Shown here: positions 6,481 to 16,283 of the stretch, piece after piece
How the letters are laid out: each line of letters begins with the position of its first letter
Position numbering within the stretch: position 1 is the stretch's first letter
From: Bradyrhizobium sp.
Lineage (GTDB): Bacteria > Pseudomonadota > Alphaproteobacteria > Rhizobiales > Xanthobacteraceae
Length of the DNA: 34,756 nucleotides
Assembly: GCF_030654605.1 (NCBI RefSeq)
Contig: NZ_JAURXB010000223.1
Span: 1 to 34,756 of the forward strand
Reading direction: 5' to 3'
Position numbers and translations under genes: made by a program
Notes under the pieces: generated by a model
What the model was told of the DNA's origin: nothing
What the model saw: only the letters and a program-made list of their open reading frames with translations
The model's database searches: none

Positions 6481-9453
6481 TCAGCCCAGCGCGTCGTCCA
6501 GGAACGCCTTGAGCTGCGCCAGATGCTTCGACATCAAACCGGTAGCGGTCGCCGCCGAGGCCGCGCGTCCGGCGTAGCGCGGACGCTTGTTCGGCGCGTG
6601 GATCTGGTTCAGCACCCATTCGAGATAGGGCTCGATGAAATGCCACGCGCCCATGTTGCGCGGCTCTTCCTGGCACCAGACCAGTTCGGCGCCCTTGAAG
6701 CGCGCGAGCTCGTGCACCAGCGCCTTCAGCGGCACCGGATAGAGCTGCTCGACGCGCATCAGGTAGATGTCGTCTATGCCGCGCTTTTCGCGCTCGTCGT
6801 ACAGATCGTAATAGACCTTGCCCGAGCACAGCACGACGCGGCGGATCTTGTCGTCCGACACCAGCTTGATCTTCTCGTCCGGCAGCATCGCCGCATCATC
6901 GTAGAGCAGGCGGTGGAACGTGGTGTCGGCGCCGAGTTCGTCGAGCCGCGATACCGCGCGCTTGTGCCGCAGCAGCGACTTTGGCGTCATCAGGATCAGC
7001 GGTTTGCGGATTTCGCGGTGCAGCTGGCGCCGCAGCACGTGGAAGAAATTGGCGGGGGTGGTGGCGTGCACCACCTGCATGTTGTCTTCGGCGCACATCT
7101 GCAGGAAGCGCTCCAGCCGGGCGGAAGAATGCTCCGGTCCCTGCCCTTCATAACCGTGCGGCAGCATGCAGACGAGGCCGGACATGCGCAGCCATTTGCG
7201 CTCGCCGGACGAGATGAACTGGTCGAACAGCACCTGCGCGCCGTTGGCGAAATCGCCGAACTGCGCTTCCCAGACCGCCAGCGCCTTCGGTTCCGCCAGC
7301 GAGTAGCCGTACTCAAAGCCGAGCACCGCTTCTTCCGACAGCAGCGAGTTGATGACTTCGTAATGGCCCTGGTCGACGCCGAGATGATTGAACGGCGTGT
7401 AGCGACTCTCGTCCTCCTGATCGATCAGCACCGAGTGCCGCTGCGAGAAGGTGCCGCGCTCGGAATCCTGTCCCGACAGCCGGACGTGATGGCCTTCCTC
7501 CAGCAGCGTACAGAACGCCAGCGCCTCGCCGGTCGCCCAGTCGATGCCGACGCCGTTGTCGATCGCCTTGGCACGGTTTTCCAGGAACCGCTGCACCGTG
7601 CGATGGACCCGGAAGCCGTCGGGCACCTTGGTGATCCTGCGGCCGATATCCCTGAGAACCTCGACATCGACGCCGGTAACGCCGCGGCGCGGATCCTCTT
7701 CCTGGTCGGCCGACTTGAACCCGGCCCATTTGCCGTCGAGCCAATCGGCCTTGTTGGGCTTGTAGCCCGCACCGGCCTCGAGCTCGGCATCGAGCCGGGC
7801 GCGCCAGTCGGCCTTGGCCTTCTCGACTTCACCCTCGGTGATCACGCCTTCGGCGATCAGCCGCTTGGAGTAGATCTCGACGGTACCGGGATGCGTGGCG
7901 ATGCGCTTGTACATCACCGGCTGGGTGAATGCCGGCTCGTCGCCTTCGTTATGGCCATGCCGGCGGTAGCAGAACATGTCGATGACGACCGGCTTGTGGA
8001 ATTTCTGCCGGAATTCGATCGCCACCTTGGCCGCGAATACCACCGCTTCCGGATCGTCGCCGTTCACATGGAAGATCGGCGCGTCGATCATCTTCGCCAC
8101 GTCGGACGGATAGGGCGACGAGCGCGAATAGCGCGGATAGGTGGTGAAGCCGATCTGGTTGTTGACGATGAAGTGCAGCGAACCGCCGGTGCGGTAGCCC
8201 TTCAGGTCGGACAGCGCGAAGCATTCCGCCACCACGCCCTGGCCGGCGAACGCGGCGTCGCCATGCATCAGCATCGGCAGCACCGAAATGCGCATGTCCG
8301 GCGGATCGCCATGCTGGTCCTGCTTGGCGCGCACCTTGCCGAGCACCACGGGGTCGACGATTTCGAGATGCGAGGGGTTGGCGGTCAGCGACAGATGGAT
8401 CTTGTTGTTGTCGAACTCGCGGTCCGACGAGGCGCCGAGATGATATTTGACGTCCCCGGAGCCCTCGACCGCGTCCGGATTGGCCGAGCCGCCCTTGAAT
8501 TCATGGAACAGCGCGCGATGCGGCTTGCCCATCACCTGGGTCAGCACGTTGAGGCGGCCGCGATGCGGCATGCCGACCACGATTTCCTTCACGCCGAGAT
8601 TGCCGCCGCGCTTGATGATCTGCTCCAGCGCCGGAATCAGCGATTCGCCGCCGTCGAGGCCGAACCGCTTGGTGCCGGTGAATTTTACGTCGCAGAACTT
8701 CTCGAAGCCTTCAGCCTCGATCAGCTTCATCAGAATGGCGCGACGCCCTTCGCGGGTAAAACTGATTTCCTTGTCCGGGCCCTCGATGCGCTCCTGGATC
8801 CAGGCTTTCTGCGCGCCGTTGGTGATGTGCATGAACTCGACGCCGAGCGTCTGGCAATAGGTCCGCTCGCAGATCGCGACGATCTCGCGCAGGGTCGCGT
8901 ATTCGAGGCCGAGCACGTGATCGAGGAAGATCTTGCGATCGTAGTCGGCCTCGGTGAAGCTGTAGGACCGCGGATCGAGCTCTTCGCGGTCGCGCGCCGG
9001 TTCGATCCCGAGCGGGTCGAGCTTGGCGTGGAAGTGGCCGCGCATGCGGTAGGCGCGGATCAGCATCAGGGCGCGGACCGAATCGCGGGTGGCCTGATGG
9101 ATATCGGCTGCCGTCAGCTCGCTGGTCTTCTCGCCCTTGGGCTGGGCCTGCGCCTTGGCTGCGAGCTTGGCGCCGACGACCTTTTCGACCTGCGCCCAGT
9201 TCCCGTCGAGTGCGGAGGTCAGGTCGTCGCGCGGCGTCAGCGGCCAGTTGTCCCGGCCCCAGGACGGCCCGTCTGCGTTCTTTTGCGCGTCGGCGGGAGC
9301 GTCCTTCAGGCTCTTGAAGAAGGCCTGCCAGTCGGCGTCGACCGAATTGGGGTCCTTCTCGTAGCGGGCGTAGAGATCGTCGATATAAGGAGCATTGGTG
9401 CCCTGCAAAAACGAGGAGAGGGCAAAGGCGGCGTTCGCATCTTGGCGAGACAT
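6481..9453 (-). CDS. sucA: 2-oxoglutarate dehydrogenase E1 (thiamine diphosphate-dependent)
   Basis: A 990-residue E1 component that decarboxylates 2-oxoglutarate and succinylates the lipoyl arm of SucB. It shows the family's N-terminal SSFLQGTNAPYIDDLYARY segment, used for E2 contact, a basic/Ala linker, the GMPHRGRLNVL motif, and the ThDP/Mg2+ site running from GDAAFAGQG to NNQIGFTT. The C-terminal pyrimidine-binding domain contains PHGYEGQGPEHSSAR. The length is slightly above that of enteric homologues (about 930) and is normal for rhizobia. The ATG at 9453 begins MSRQDANAAF, as expected for the lineage. It lies between sucD (132-base gap) and sucB (163-base gap) on one strand. Confidence 0.97.
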   Translation of the reverse strand: MSRQDANAAFALSSFLQGTNAPYIDDLYARYEKDPNSVDADWQAFFKSLKDAPADAQKNADGPSWGRDNWPLTPRDDLTSALDGNWAQVEKVVGAKLAAKAQAQPKGEKTSELTAADIHQATRDSVRALMLIRAYRMRGHFHAKLDPLGIEPARDREELDPRSYSFTEADYDRKIFLDHVLGLEYATLREIVAICERTYCQTLGVEFMHITNGAQKAWIQERIEGPDKEISFTREGRRAILMKLIEAEGFEKFCDVKFTGTKRFGLDGGESLIPALEQIIKRGGNLGVKEIVVGMPHRGRLNVLTQVMGKPHRALFHEFKGGSANPDAVEGSGDVKYHLGASSDREFDNNKIHLSLTANPSHLEIVDPVVLGKVRAKQDQHGDPPDMRISVLPMLMHGDAAFAGQGVVAECFALSDLKGYRTGGSLHFIVNNQIGFTTYPRYSRSSPYPSDVAKMIDAPIFHVNGDDPEAVVFAAKVAIEFRQKFHKPVVIDMFCYRRHGHNEGDEPAFTQPVMYKRIATHPGTVEIYSKRLIAEGVITEGEVEKAKADWRARLDAELEAGAGYKPNKADWLDGKWAGFKSADQEEDPRRGVTGVDVEVLRDIGRRITKVPDGFRVHRTVQRFLENRAKAIDNGVGIDWATGEALAFCTLLEEGHHVRLSGQDSERGTFSQRHSVLIDQEDESRYTPFNHLGVDQGHYEVINSLLSEEAVLGFEYGYSLAEPKALAVWEAQFGDFANGAQVLFDQFISSGERKWLRMSGLVCMLPHGYEGQGPEHSSARLERFLQMCAEDNMQVVHATTPANFFHVLRRQLHREIRKPLILMTPKSLLRHKRAVSRLDELGADTTFHRLLYDDAAMLPDEKIKLVSDDKIRRVVLCSGKVYYDLYDEREKRGIDDIYLMRVEQLYPVPLKALVHELARFKGAELVWCQEEPRNMGAWHFIEPYLEWVLNQIHAPNKRPRYAGRAASAATATGLMSKHLAQLKAFLDDALG

Positions 9454-9539
9454 AAGGGCGTCCTGGTGATTTTCGAGCGCATGGAATACGGCGCAACGGC
9501 CAATCCGGGCACCGGATCAGCCTGATAGGGCACCTTTTA

Positions 9540-9564
9540 CCCTATTTAGGGCGAATGTTCGCCC
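9540..9564. repeat. Overlapping dyads in the sucD-sucA gap
   Basis: CCCTA-TT-TAGGG (9540-9551) overlaps GGGCGAA-TG-TTCGCCC (9549-9564). The two dyads share bases, so only one can be formed fully at a time. They lie about 20-45 bases after the sucD stop in transcription order and about 90 bases before the sucA start. They could be a weak attenuator, an RNA-processing site or a protein-binding site. No T run follows, so a simple terminator is unlikely. Confidence 0.35.
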
Positions 9565-9585
9565 CGAAAAGAACCAAGGATTGAA

Positions 9586-10470
9586 TTAAGACTTCAACTT
9601 TTCGACAAGAGTCTTTCCGAGCCGCGCCGGGGACGGCGAGACCGTGATACCGGCCGCTTCCATCGCCGCGGTCTTGGAACCGGCGTCGCCCTTGCCGCCG
9701 GAGATGATCGCGCCGGCATGGCCCATGCGGCGGCCGGGAGGGGCAGTGACACCCGCGATGAAGCCGACCATCGGCTTGGATCGGCCGCGCCTGGCCTCGT
9801 CCCGGATGAACTGGGCGGCGTCTTCCTCGGCGGAACCGCCAATTTCGCCGATCATGACGATCGAGGTGGTCTTGGGATCGGCCAGGAACATTTCCAGCAT
9901 GTCGATGAATTCGGTGCCCTTGACCGGATCGCCGCCGATGCCGACCGCGGTGGTCTGGCCGAGGCCTTCCTGGCTGGTCTGGAACACGGCTTCGTAAGTC
10001 AGCGTGCCCGAGCGCGACACGATGCCGACATTGCCGGGCTTGAAGATGTTGGCCGGCATGATGCCGATCTTGCATTCGCCGGCGGTCATCACGCCGGGGC
10101 AATTCGGTCCGATCAGCCGCGACTTCGATCCCGCCAGCGAGCGCTTGACGCGCACCATGTCGAGCACCGGAATGCCCTCGGTGATGCAGACGATCAGCGG
10201 AATTTCCGCATCGATGGCTTCGCAGATCGCGTCGGCCGCGCCCGGCGGCGGCACGTAGATCACGCTGGCATCGGCGCCGGTCTTTTCCCGCGCCTCGGCC
10301 ACGGTGTCGAACACCGGCAGATTGAGATGCACCGACCCGCCTTTGCCCGGCGAGGTGCCGCCGACCATCCTGGTGCCATAGGCGATCGCCGCTTCCGAAT
10401 GAAAGGTGCCGTTCTTGCCGGTAAACCCCTGGCAGATGACTTTGGTATTCTTGTCGATCAAGATGGACAT
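9586..10470 (-). CDS. sucD: Succinyl-CoA ligase, alpha subunit
   Basis: A 294-residue alpha subunit that binds CoA and carries the phosphohistidine intermediate during interconversion of succinyl-CoA and succinate with NDP phosphorylation. It opens [25 protein letters not shown], the standard CoA-domain N-terminus (Rossmann type), with NCPG in the middle (GPNCPGVM) and the active-site His251 in [12 protein letters not shown]. Length is normal. It pairs with SucC, from which it is separated by a DUF1579 gene. Product succinate feeds on to fumarate and malate, and malate is used by the mdh product encoded at the head of the cluster. Confidence 0.97.
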   Translation of the reverse strand: MSILIDKNTKVICQGFTGKNGTFHSEAAIAYGTRMVGGTSPGKGGSVHLNLPVFDTVAEAREKTGADASVIYVPPPGAADAICEAIDAEIPLIVCITEGIPVLDMVRVKRSLAGSKSRLIGPNCPGVMTAGECKIGIMPANIFKPGNVGIVSRSGTLTYEAVFQTSQEGLGQTTAVGIGGDPVKGTEFIDMLEMFLADPKTTSIVMIGEIGGSAEEDAAQFIRDEARRGRSKPMVGFIAGVTAPPGRRMGHAGAIISGGKGDAGSKTAAMEAAGITVSPSPARLGKTLVEKLKS

Positions 10471-10507
10471 GTCTGGATTTGCTTTCGCGGACGGCGGGTC
10501 AAAGGGA

Positions 10508-10987
10508 TCAGTGGATGCGCCGGTAAACGCCGGTGAGCACGTCGGCCCAGCCTTCCGAGTCAGGCGAGAACTGGATTTTCATGCTGTAGCTGTTGTCGTC
10601 GATGATTTCGTAGACATGGCGCGCATTGCCGCGCAGCGAGCCGCGTACCAGGATCAGGGTCGTGCCGCTCCAGCCGCCGGAGGCCGGCGACGGCGGGTAA
10701 TAGCCGAGCGAATCGTGCCAGAACAATTTGTAGAGCCGGTCTTCGCGGTCATAGGTGAACACGCCATGCGTCGCAAAGGTTTCATGGCCGTCGCGGGTCT
10801 GGCGGGTGTCCTGGATCAGATAGAAGCCGTTGAGGTCGATGCGGGCCGTAACGTGCGAGACGGCGGGACCACCGGCGGTCCAGCGCGACGGATACACCAT
10901 CTCTTCGCCGGTCCACTCGCCCGCGAACGCCGCGAGCCTGCGATGCTCCCCGAGCGGCGTCGGTGCGGCGAGATGGTCCTGCGCCAT
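10508..10987 (-). CDS. DUF1579 family protein between sucC and sucD
   Basis: A 159-residue protein resembling DUF1579: an N-terminal [12 protein letters not shown] motif (about 18-29), a YPSRW segment, then beta-rich stretches such as [14 protein letters not shown] and [19 protein letters not shown], as expected for a lipocalin-like beta barrel. No catalytic residues are known for the family and no signal peptide is seen. Its ATG lies 4 bases after the sucC stop, and the GGAGG ribosome site is inside the last codons of sucC, so translation is probably coupled. Its place between the two succinyl-CoA ligase subunits suggests coexpression with them, not necessarily a shared function. Confidence 0.75.
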   Translation of the reverse strand: MAQDHLAAPTPLGEHRRLAAFAGEWTGEEMVYPSRWTAGGPAVSHVTARIDLNGFYLIQDTRQTRDGHETFATHGVFTYDREDRLYKLFWHDSLGYYPPSPASGGWSGTTLILVRGSLRGNARHVYEIIDDNSYSMKIQFSPDSEGWADVLTGVYRRIH

Positions 10988-10991
10988 GGGC

Positions 10992-12188
10992 CTAGCCTCC
11001 CTTGACGGCCTTGACGATCTTCTGCGCGGAATCGTCGAGGTTGTCGCCGGTCAGCACGTTGAGCCCGGAATCCGAGATGATCTTCTTGCCGGCTTCGACA
11101 TTGGTGCCTTCCAGCCGCACCACCAGCGGCACTTTCAGGCCGACATCCTTCACCGCCGCCACCACGCCCTCGGCGATGATGTCGCACTTCATGATGCCGC
11201 CGAAAATGTTGATCAGGATACCCTTCACGTTGGGATCGGCGGTGATGATCTTGAACGCCGCGGTGACCTTGGCCTTGTCGGCGCCGCCGCCGACGTCGAG
11301 GAAGTTCGCCGGCGCCATGCCGTAGAGCTTGATGATATCCATGGTCGCCATCGCGAGACCGGCGCCGTTGACCATGCAGCCGATGATGCCGTCGAGCGTA
11401 ATGTAATTCAGGTCGTATTTCGACGCCTCGATTTCCTTGGCGTCCTCCTCGGTCTCGTCGCGCAGCGCTACCACTTCGGGATGGCGGTAAAGCGCATTGT
11501 CGTCGAACGACACCTTGGCGTCGAGCACGCGCAGATCGCCGCCCTTGGTAATGACCAGCGGGTTGATCTCGAGCATCGCCATGTCCTTGGCGGTGAAGGC
11601 GGTATAGAGTTGTTTCACCAGCTTCTCGGCCTGCTTGGTGAGATTGCCGGACAGGCCCAGCGCCTTCGCAACGGTGCGGCCGTGATGGGGCATGATGCCG
11701 GTGGCCGGGTCGACCGAGAAGGTCACGATCTTTTCTGGCGTCTTGTGCGCGACTTCCTCGATGTTGACGCCGCCTTCGGTGGACACCACGAACGCTACCC
11801 GGGAGGTTTCGCGGTCGACCAGGATCGACAGGTAAAACTCCTTGTCGATCTCGGAGCCTTCCTCGACGTAGAGCCGGTTGACCTGCTTGCCGGCCGGTCC
11901 GGTCTGCTCGGTCACCAGCGTCGCGCCCAGCATCTGCTTGACGAACTGGTTGACGTCGGCGGCGGACTTGGTGACGCGCACGCCGCCCTTGTCGCCGGCG
12001 GAGGCTTCCTTGAATTTCCCCTTGCCGCGCCCCCCGGCGTGGATCTGGCTCTTCACCACCCAGACCGGACCGCCGAGTTCGTCGGTGGCAATGTCGGCGT
12101 CGGACGCCTTGAGAATGGCAACCCCGCGCGGCACCGCCACGCCGAATTCCCGCAGCAACGCCTTGGCCTGGTATTCATGGATGTTCAT
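10992..12188 (-). CDS. sucC: Succinyl-CoA ligase, beta subunit
   Basis: A 398-residue beta subunit with an ATP-grasp N-terminal half and a C-terminal ligase domain. It binds the nucleotide and succinate. I chose the ATG at 12188, giving [12 protein letters not shown], the family N-terminus, with GGGGA 8 bases ahead; a possible start five codons upstream has no support. Visible features are the [12 protein letters not shown] loop at about 45-56 and the glycine-rich [10 protein letters not shown] near residue 320. It is 175 bases downstream of mdh on the same strand. A GGTAT-type dyad about 60 bases upstream may control it (see 12246-12262). Confidence 0.97.
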   Translation of the reverse strand: MNIHEYQAKALLREFGVAVPRGVAILKASDADIATDELGGPVWVVKSQIHAGGRGKGKFKEASAGDKGGVRVTKSAADVNQFVKQMLGATLVTEQTGPAGKQVNRLYVEEGSEIDKEFYLSILVDRETSRVAFVVSTEGGVNIEEVAHKTPEKIVTFSVDPATGIMPHHGRTVAKALGLSGNLTKQAEKLVKQLYTAFTAKDMAMLEINPLVITKGGDLRVLDAKVSFDDNALYRHPEVVALRDETEEDAKEIEASKYDLNYITLDGIIGCMVNGAGLAMATMDIIKLYGMAPANFLDVGGGADKAKVTAAFKIITADPNVKGILINIFGGIMKCDIIAEGVVAAVKDVGLKVPLVVRLEGTNVEAGKKIISDSGLNVLTGDNLDDSAQKIVKAVKGG

Positions 12189-12245
12189 CTGGACGTTCCC
12201 CAAACCTTCATGCGGCGAATTTAGAATTCACCCGCTTTTGCCATC

Positions 12246-12262
12246 TGGCATACCATATACCA
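12246..12262. promoter_or_regulatory. Candidate operator upstream of sucC
   Basis: The stretch TGGCATACCA-TATACCA contains a near-palindrome (TGGCATACCA, one mismatch from TGGTATACCA) followed by a second TATACCA half-site. A very similar sequence, AGGTATACCA, abuts the likely mdh promoter at 13458-13467. The general TGGT...ACCA form recalls sites of GntR/FadR-type repressors, but the regulator is unknown. Confidence 0.35.
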
Positions 12263-12295
12263 CGGCCACTGCAAATCCATACTGCTTCGGAAATC

Positions 12296-12350
12296 CCGGC
12301 GCCTGTTGTTGCGCCGGATCGCGGGGTCCGCATTCAGGCGAACCCCGGAC
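12296..12350. terminator. Hairpins between mdh and sucC
   Basis: A perfect 7-bp hairpin CCGGCGC-8 nt-GCGCCGG (12296-12317) is followed by a longer dyad with CGGGGT/ACCCCG arms (about 12322-12348). They lie just after the mdh stop in transcription order. Without a T run they may only attenuate transcription or protect the mdh message. Confidence 0.4.
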
Positions 12351-12363
12351 AATCCAGACGGGG

Positions 12364-13353
<990 letters not shown>

Positions 13354-13428
13354 TCAAGGAGGAGGATAGAAGAAGCTGGATGGCTGGTTATCCCTTTCGC
13401 GGGACCCGTTCAAGTCAACCTATGCCCA

Positions 13429-13467
13429 ATTATCGACCCTGCCTTGATTTCGGTCAGAGGTATACCA
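13429..13467 (-). promoter_or_regulatory. Candidate mdh promoter with adjoining GGTATACC dyad
   Basis: Read on the minus strand, CTGACC (13452-13457) and GATAAT (13429-13434) are separated by exactly 17 bases and match 4 and 5 of 6 positions of the sigma-70 consensus. The palindrome TGGTATACCT (13458-13467) abuts the upstream edge of the -35 box. This would place the start of transcription about 90 bases before the mdh ATG. Confidence 0.45.
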
Positions 13468-13468
13468 G

Positions 13469-13503
13469 CGCGCCTGCGCCAAGTGGCGCATCCCGGAATG
13501 ACG
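13469..13503. repeat. Partial palindromic repeat
   Basis: GCGCGCCTGCGCC...GGCGCATCCCGGAATGACG resembles one half of the CGTCATTCCG-type element seen complete at 22264-22324. It sits between the zapE stop and the mdh promoter. Confidence 0.5.
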
Positions 13504-13506
13504 AGC

Positions 13507-14691
13507 CTATGTCTCCACCAGCCCCGAGCTCGACCCGCTGGCCGCCGAATCCTTGTGGCCGTGGGGCAGCGCCAGATAGGATTCCGAGCTCATCTCGATC
13601 AGCCGCGACGACGTCCGCTTGAACTCGTTGGCCTCATGGCCTTCGGTCGCGACATACAGCGACAGCGGATCGGCCTCGGCGGAGGCCATCAGTTTCACCG
13701 CGTTGTCATACAGCGTGTCGATCAGCGTGATGAAGCGCTTGGCGGCGTTCCTATCGGCATAATCCATCGCCGGAATGCGATCGATCATGATGGTGTGATA
13801 ATCGTGCGCGAGTCGCAAATAGTCGGAAGCGGCCAGCGACTTCTCGCAGATGTCTGCGAAGGAAAACCGCGCCACGCCATGCGCCGAACACGGCACATGC
13901 AGCTTGCGGCCCTTGATCGCGATATCGCGCGGCCGGCAGGGCGCATTGCCGGTCATCTTGATCCAGGCCTTGTCGAGCGCGGCCGCTGCGGCGTGATCCG
14001 CCGGCACCAGCCACATTTTCACACCCGCGAGTTTTTCCAGCCGGAAGTCGGTACGGGCGTCGAGCTGCAGCACGTCCATATGCGTGGATATCTGGGCAAT
14101 AAAGGGCAGGAACAGCGCGCGGTTGAGGCCGCCCTTGTAGAGATCCTCGGGCGCGACGTTGGAGGTCGCCACCACCACGGTGCCGAGCTCGAACAGTTTT
14201 GAGAACAGCCGGCCGAGGATCATCGCGTCGGCGATGTCGGTGACGTGGAATTCGTCGAAGCACAAAAGCCAGGCCTCGTCGAAAATCGCAGCTGCCGTGA
14301 GCCCGATCACATCGCCGTCGGAGATCTCGCCGCGCTTGATGTTCTGGCGATAGCCATAGATCCGCTCATGCACCTCGGCCATGAATTCGTGGAAATGGGC
14401 GCGGCGCTTGTGCACCACCGGGCTGTGCTGAAAAAACAGATCCATCAGCATGGTCTTGCCGCGCCCGACTTCGCCATGGACGTAGAGGCCGCTCGGCGGC
14501 GGCTCGTCCTTGTCGGCGAACAGCCGGCCGAACAGGCTCTGCTTGCGCAGCGGCTTGTAGCCGGCGAGCCGCGCCTCGAGGCCCGCTAACGCCTCGGCGG
14601 CCTCCGCCTGCGCAGCATCGGCCTCAATCGCGCCCGAAGACACGAGGCTCTGATAATGGGCGCGGAACGAGGCGTCGGGCGGAGACAGCAT
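13507..14691 (-). CDS. zapE: Cell division protein ZapE (AFG1-like ATPase)
   Basis: A 394-residue P-loop ATPase of the AFG1/ZapE family, which in E. coli associates with the Z-ring late in division. Visible are Walker A GEVGRGKT (73-80), the adjacent HFHEFMAEVH motif (99-108), Walker B LLCFDEFH (D146, E147), and a sensor-like ATSN further on. Length is close to the family's usual 370-400. It lies immediately upstream of mdh on the same strand, separated by 174 bases with a repeat fragment and the mdh promoter. The zapE-mdh adjacency is common in alphaproteobacteria. Confidence 0.93.
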   Translation of the reverse strand: MLSPPDASFRAHYQSLVSSGAIEADAAQAEAAEALAGLEARLAGYKPLRKQSLFGRLFADKDEPPPSGLYVHGEVGRGKTMLMDLFFQHSPVVHKRRAHFHEFMAEVHERIYGYRQNIKRGEISDGDVIGLTAAAIFDEAWLLCFDEFHVTDIADAMILGRLFSKLFELGTVVVATSNVAPEDLYKGGLNRALFLPFIAQISTHMDVLQLDARTDFRLEKLAGVKMWLVPADHAAAAALDKAWIKMTGNAPCRPRDIAIKGRKLHVPCSAHGVARFSFADICEKSLAASDYLRLAHDYHTIMIDRIPAMDYADRNAAKRFITLIDTLYDNAVKLMASAEADPLSLYVATEGHEANEFKRTSSRLIEMSSESYLALPHGHKDSAASGSSSGLVET

Positions 14692-14757
14692 GGCCCCCTT
14701 ACGGCCCTAGCGGGGCGAAAAATGCAAGCCGTGAAATGGTGTGAGGGGTATGCGCTG

Positions 14758-14902
14758 TCTCGTGTCCCGGACGCGGTGCAGCGTTCTTCACGCTGCTCCG
14801 CAGAGCCGGGACCCATTTTTGCCTTTGGTTATGTGTCTGTGCCCCGGCTCTGCAGTGCATCACGCCGAAGGCGGCGCGCTGCACTGCGTCCGGGGCACGA
14901 GA
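14758..14902. repeat. Palindromic repeat pair (TCTCGTGTCCCGGAC type)
   Basis: The outer arms TCTCGTG and CACGAGA enclose two related palindromes: CCCGGACGCGGTGCAGCG ... CGCAGAGCCGGGACC on the left and CCCCGGCTCTGCAGTG ... GCACTGCGTCCGGGGC on the right, separated by an AT-richer spacer. This family is frequent in intergenic DNA of Bradyrhizobium-type genomes. It fills the thpR-zapE gap. Confidence 0.7.
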
Positions 14903-14909
14903 CCGTCGA

Positions 14910-15446
14910 TCACGCGCTCAGCGCGTATGAATCCTCGACCACATAGGGCCCCCCGCCGGTGGACGCGCGCGAGGAGAACAGCACGAAGCGCGACGCCGTG
15001 AACACCCGCGTCGGGAAATAGCCGCGCACCGACAGATAGTCGGCGACGTCCTGGTTGGAGGCGTCGCGCAGCCGCGCCAGCGTCACATGCGGGGTGAATT
15101 TGCGGCCCTCGGGGTCGAGCCCGATACGCTGCATCAGGCGTTCCAGCTCGGCCTGCAGCTCGATCAGGGGCCGGCTCGGCACCACCGAGGCGACCACCGC
15201 GCGCGGCTTTTTCCCGCCAAAGCTCGACAGGCCCTGCAGTGCCACTTCGAACGGCTTGCGGTTGATTCGAAACAGCAGCGAGGCGATTTCGTTCGCCGCG
15301 ACGCCGTCGATATCGCCGATGAAGCGCAAGGTGACGTGATAATTTTCGGGGTCGATCCAGCGCGCCCCCGGAAGTCCGCCGCGCAAATTGGAAAGCGTCT
15401 GGCCGATCTCGGCCGGGATTTCCAGTCCAGTGAACAAACGCGGCAT
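14910..15446 (-). CDS. thpR: RNA 2',3'-cyclic phosphodiesterase (2'-5' RNA ligase family)
   Basis: A 178-residue member of the 2H phosphoesterase superfamily, with its two hallmark HxTx motifs: HVTL at 37-40 and HVTL at 119-122. ThpR-type enzymes open 2',3'-cyclic phosphates on RNA; the physiological substrate is unclear. The ATG at 15446 gives MPRLFTGLEIP, the expected family start, with GGGAG 8 bases upstream. The open frame extends 29 codons upstream but without family similarity. It is downstream of tesA on the same strand (134-base gap). The downstream gap to zapE holds a palindromic repeat. Confidence 0.92.
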   Translation of the reverse strand: MPRLFTGLEIPAEIGQTLSNLRGGLPGARWIDPENYHVTLRFIGDIDGVAANEIASLLFRINRKPFEVALQGLSSFGGKKPRAVVASVVPSRPLIELQAELERLMQRIGLDPEGRKFTPHVTLARLRDASNQDVADYLSVRGYFPTRVFTASRFVLFSSRASTGGGPYVVEDSYALSA

Positions 15447-15580
15447 CGCAAGGACTCCCGATGCAGAACCCGGTACCGAATCACCGATAATTATTTTTAG
15501 CGCAGGAATGTGACTCTGCGAAGCTTCCGGCATGGGGCCCTGAGAAAACTCCTGTGCCTAAGGTTATCGCTGCCTGTTTT

Positions 15581-16234
15581 TCAACTGGGTTGCCCTGTTA
15601 TCGCGCCGAGAAATGCCTCTACCGTGGGCAGGATGTTCTTGACGATGACGTCGATGCCCTCCGCGGTGGGATGCAGCCCGTCCGGCTGATTGAGCCTGGC
15701 CTCGGTGGCGACACCCTCGAGGAAGAACGGATACAGCGGCACGCCGAACTGCCGGGCGATATCGGGATAGATCGCGTTGAAGCGGGCCGAGTAGTCGGCT
15801 CCGTAATTCGGCGGCGCCAACATCCCGCACAGCAAAACCGAGATCCCGCGCGCCTTCAGCCGCGTCAGGATGTCGGTCAGGGCCGATCGGGTGACCTTGG
15901 GATCGATGCCGCGCAGCGCGTCATTGGCGCCGAGCTCGAGAATCACCGCCTGAGTTCCCTCCGGCACCGACCAGTCGAGCCGGTCGCGGCCGCCCGAAGA
16001 GGTGTCGCCGGAAACCCCGGCGTTGATCATGTCAACGGCTATCCCTTTGGACTGCAAGGCCTTTTGTAACCGCGCCGGAAACGCCGCAGGGGCCGACAGG
16101 CCAAGGCCCGCACTCAGCGAATCACCCAAAACGACCATCTTCACCGGCTTTGTCTCCCGGGCCGCCGTCGTCTGGGCATAAGCCGCGGCGGGCGCCAGCA
16201 GCAGCAGGCTCAACACGAGCATGTGCGCGAACAT
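15581..16234 (-). CDS. tesA: Arylesterase / acyl-CoA thioesterase, SGNH (GDSL) family
   Basis: A 217-residue exported SGNH hydrolase. The N-terminus (MFAHMLVLSLLLLAPAAAYA) is a signal peptide with cleavage likely after the AYA at about 20. The four SGNH blocks are complete: GDSL (37-40, nucleophile S39), the Gly in NAGVSGD (71-77), GAND (102-105, N104), and DGLH (185-188, D185 and H188). The start at 16234 is chosen for the signal peptide and a GAGGGG site upstream. It is divergent from an ABC exporter pair with only 49 bases between start codons, matching the E. coli tesA|ybbA-ybbP arrangement. Confidence 0.9.
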   Translation of the reverse strand: MFAHMLVLSLLLLAPAAAYAQTTAARETKPVKMVVLGDSLSAGLGLSAPAAFPARLQKALQSKGIAVDMINAGVSGDTSSGGRDRLDWSVPEGTQAVILELGANDALRGIDPKVTRSALTDILTRLKARGISVLLCGMLAPPNYGADYSARFNAIYPDIARQFGVPLYPFFLEGVATEARLNQPDGLHPTAEGIDVIVKNILPTVEAFLGAITGQPS

Positions 16235-16283
16235 CCGCCGTGCCCCCTCGACCTGTCGTAAGGAAGTGCCATATGAGCGGACC

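Noticed and set aside
6469..9525. A frame of over 1000 codons open on the plus strand opposite sucA
   Set aside because: It mirrors the sucA codons; high G+C with third-position bias leaves antisense frames open. Composition is His/Asp/Arg-rich and matches no protein family. The same applies to the long frames opposite acnA, sucB, lpdA and the ABC permease.
14910..15533. Longer thpR start 29 codons upstream
   Set aside because: The added residues have no family similarity, while the ATG at 15446 has GGGAG at good spacing and gives the expected MPRLFTGLEIP opening.
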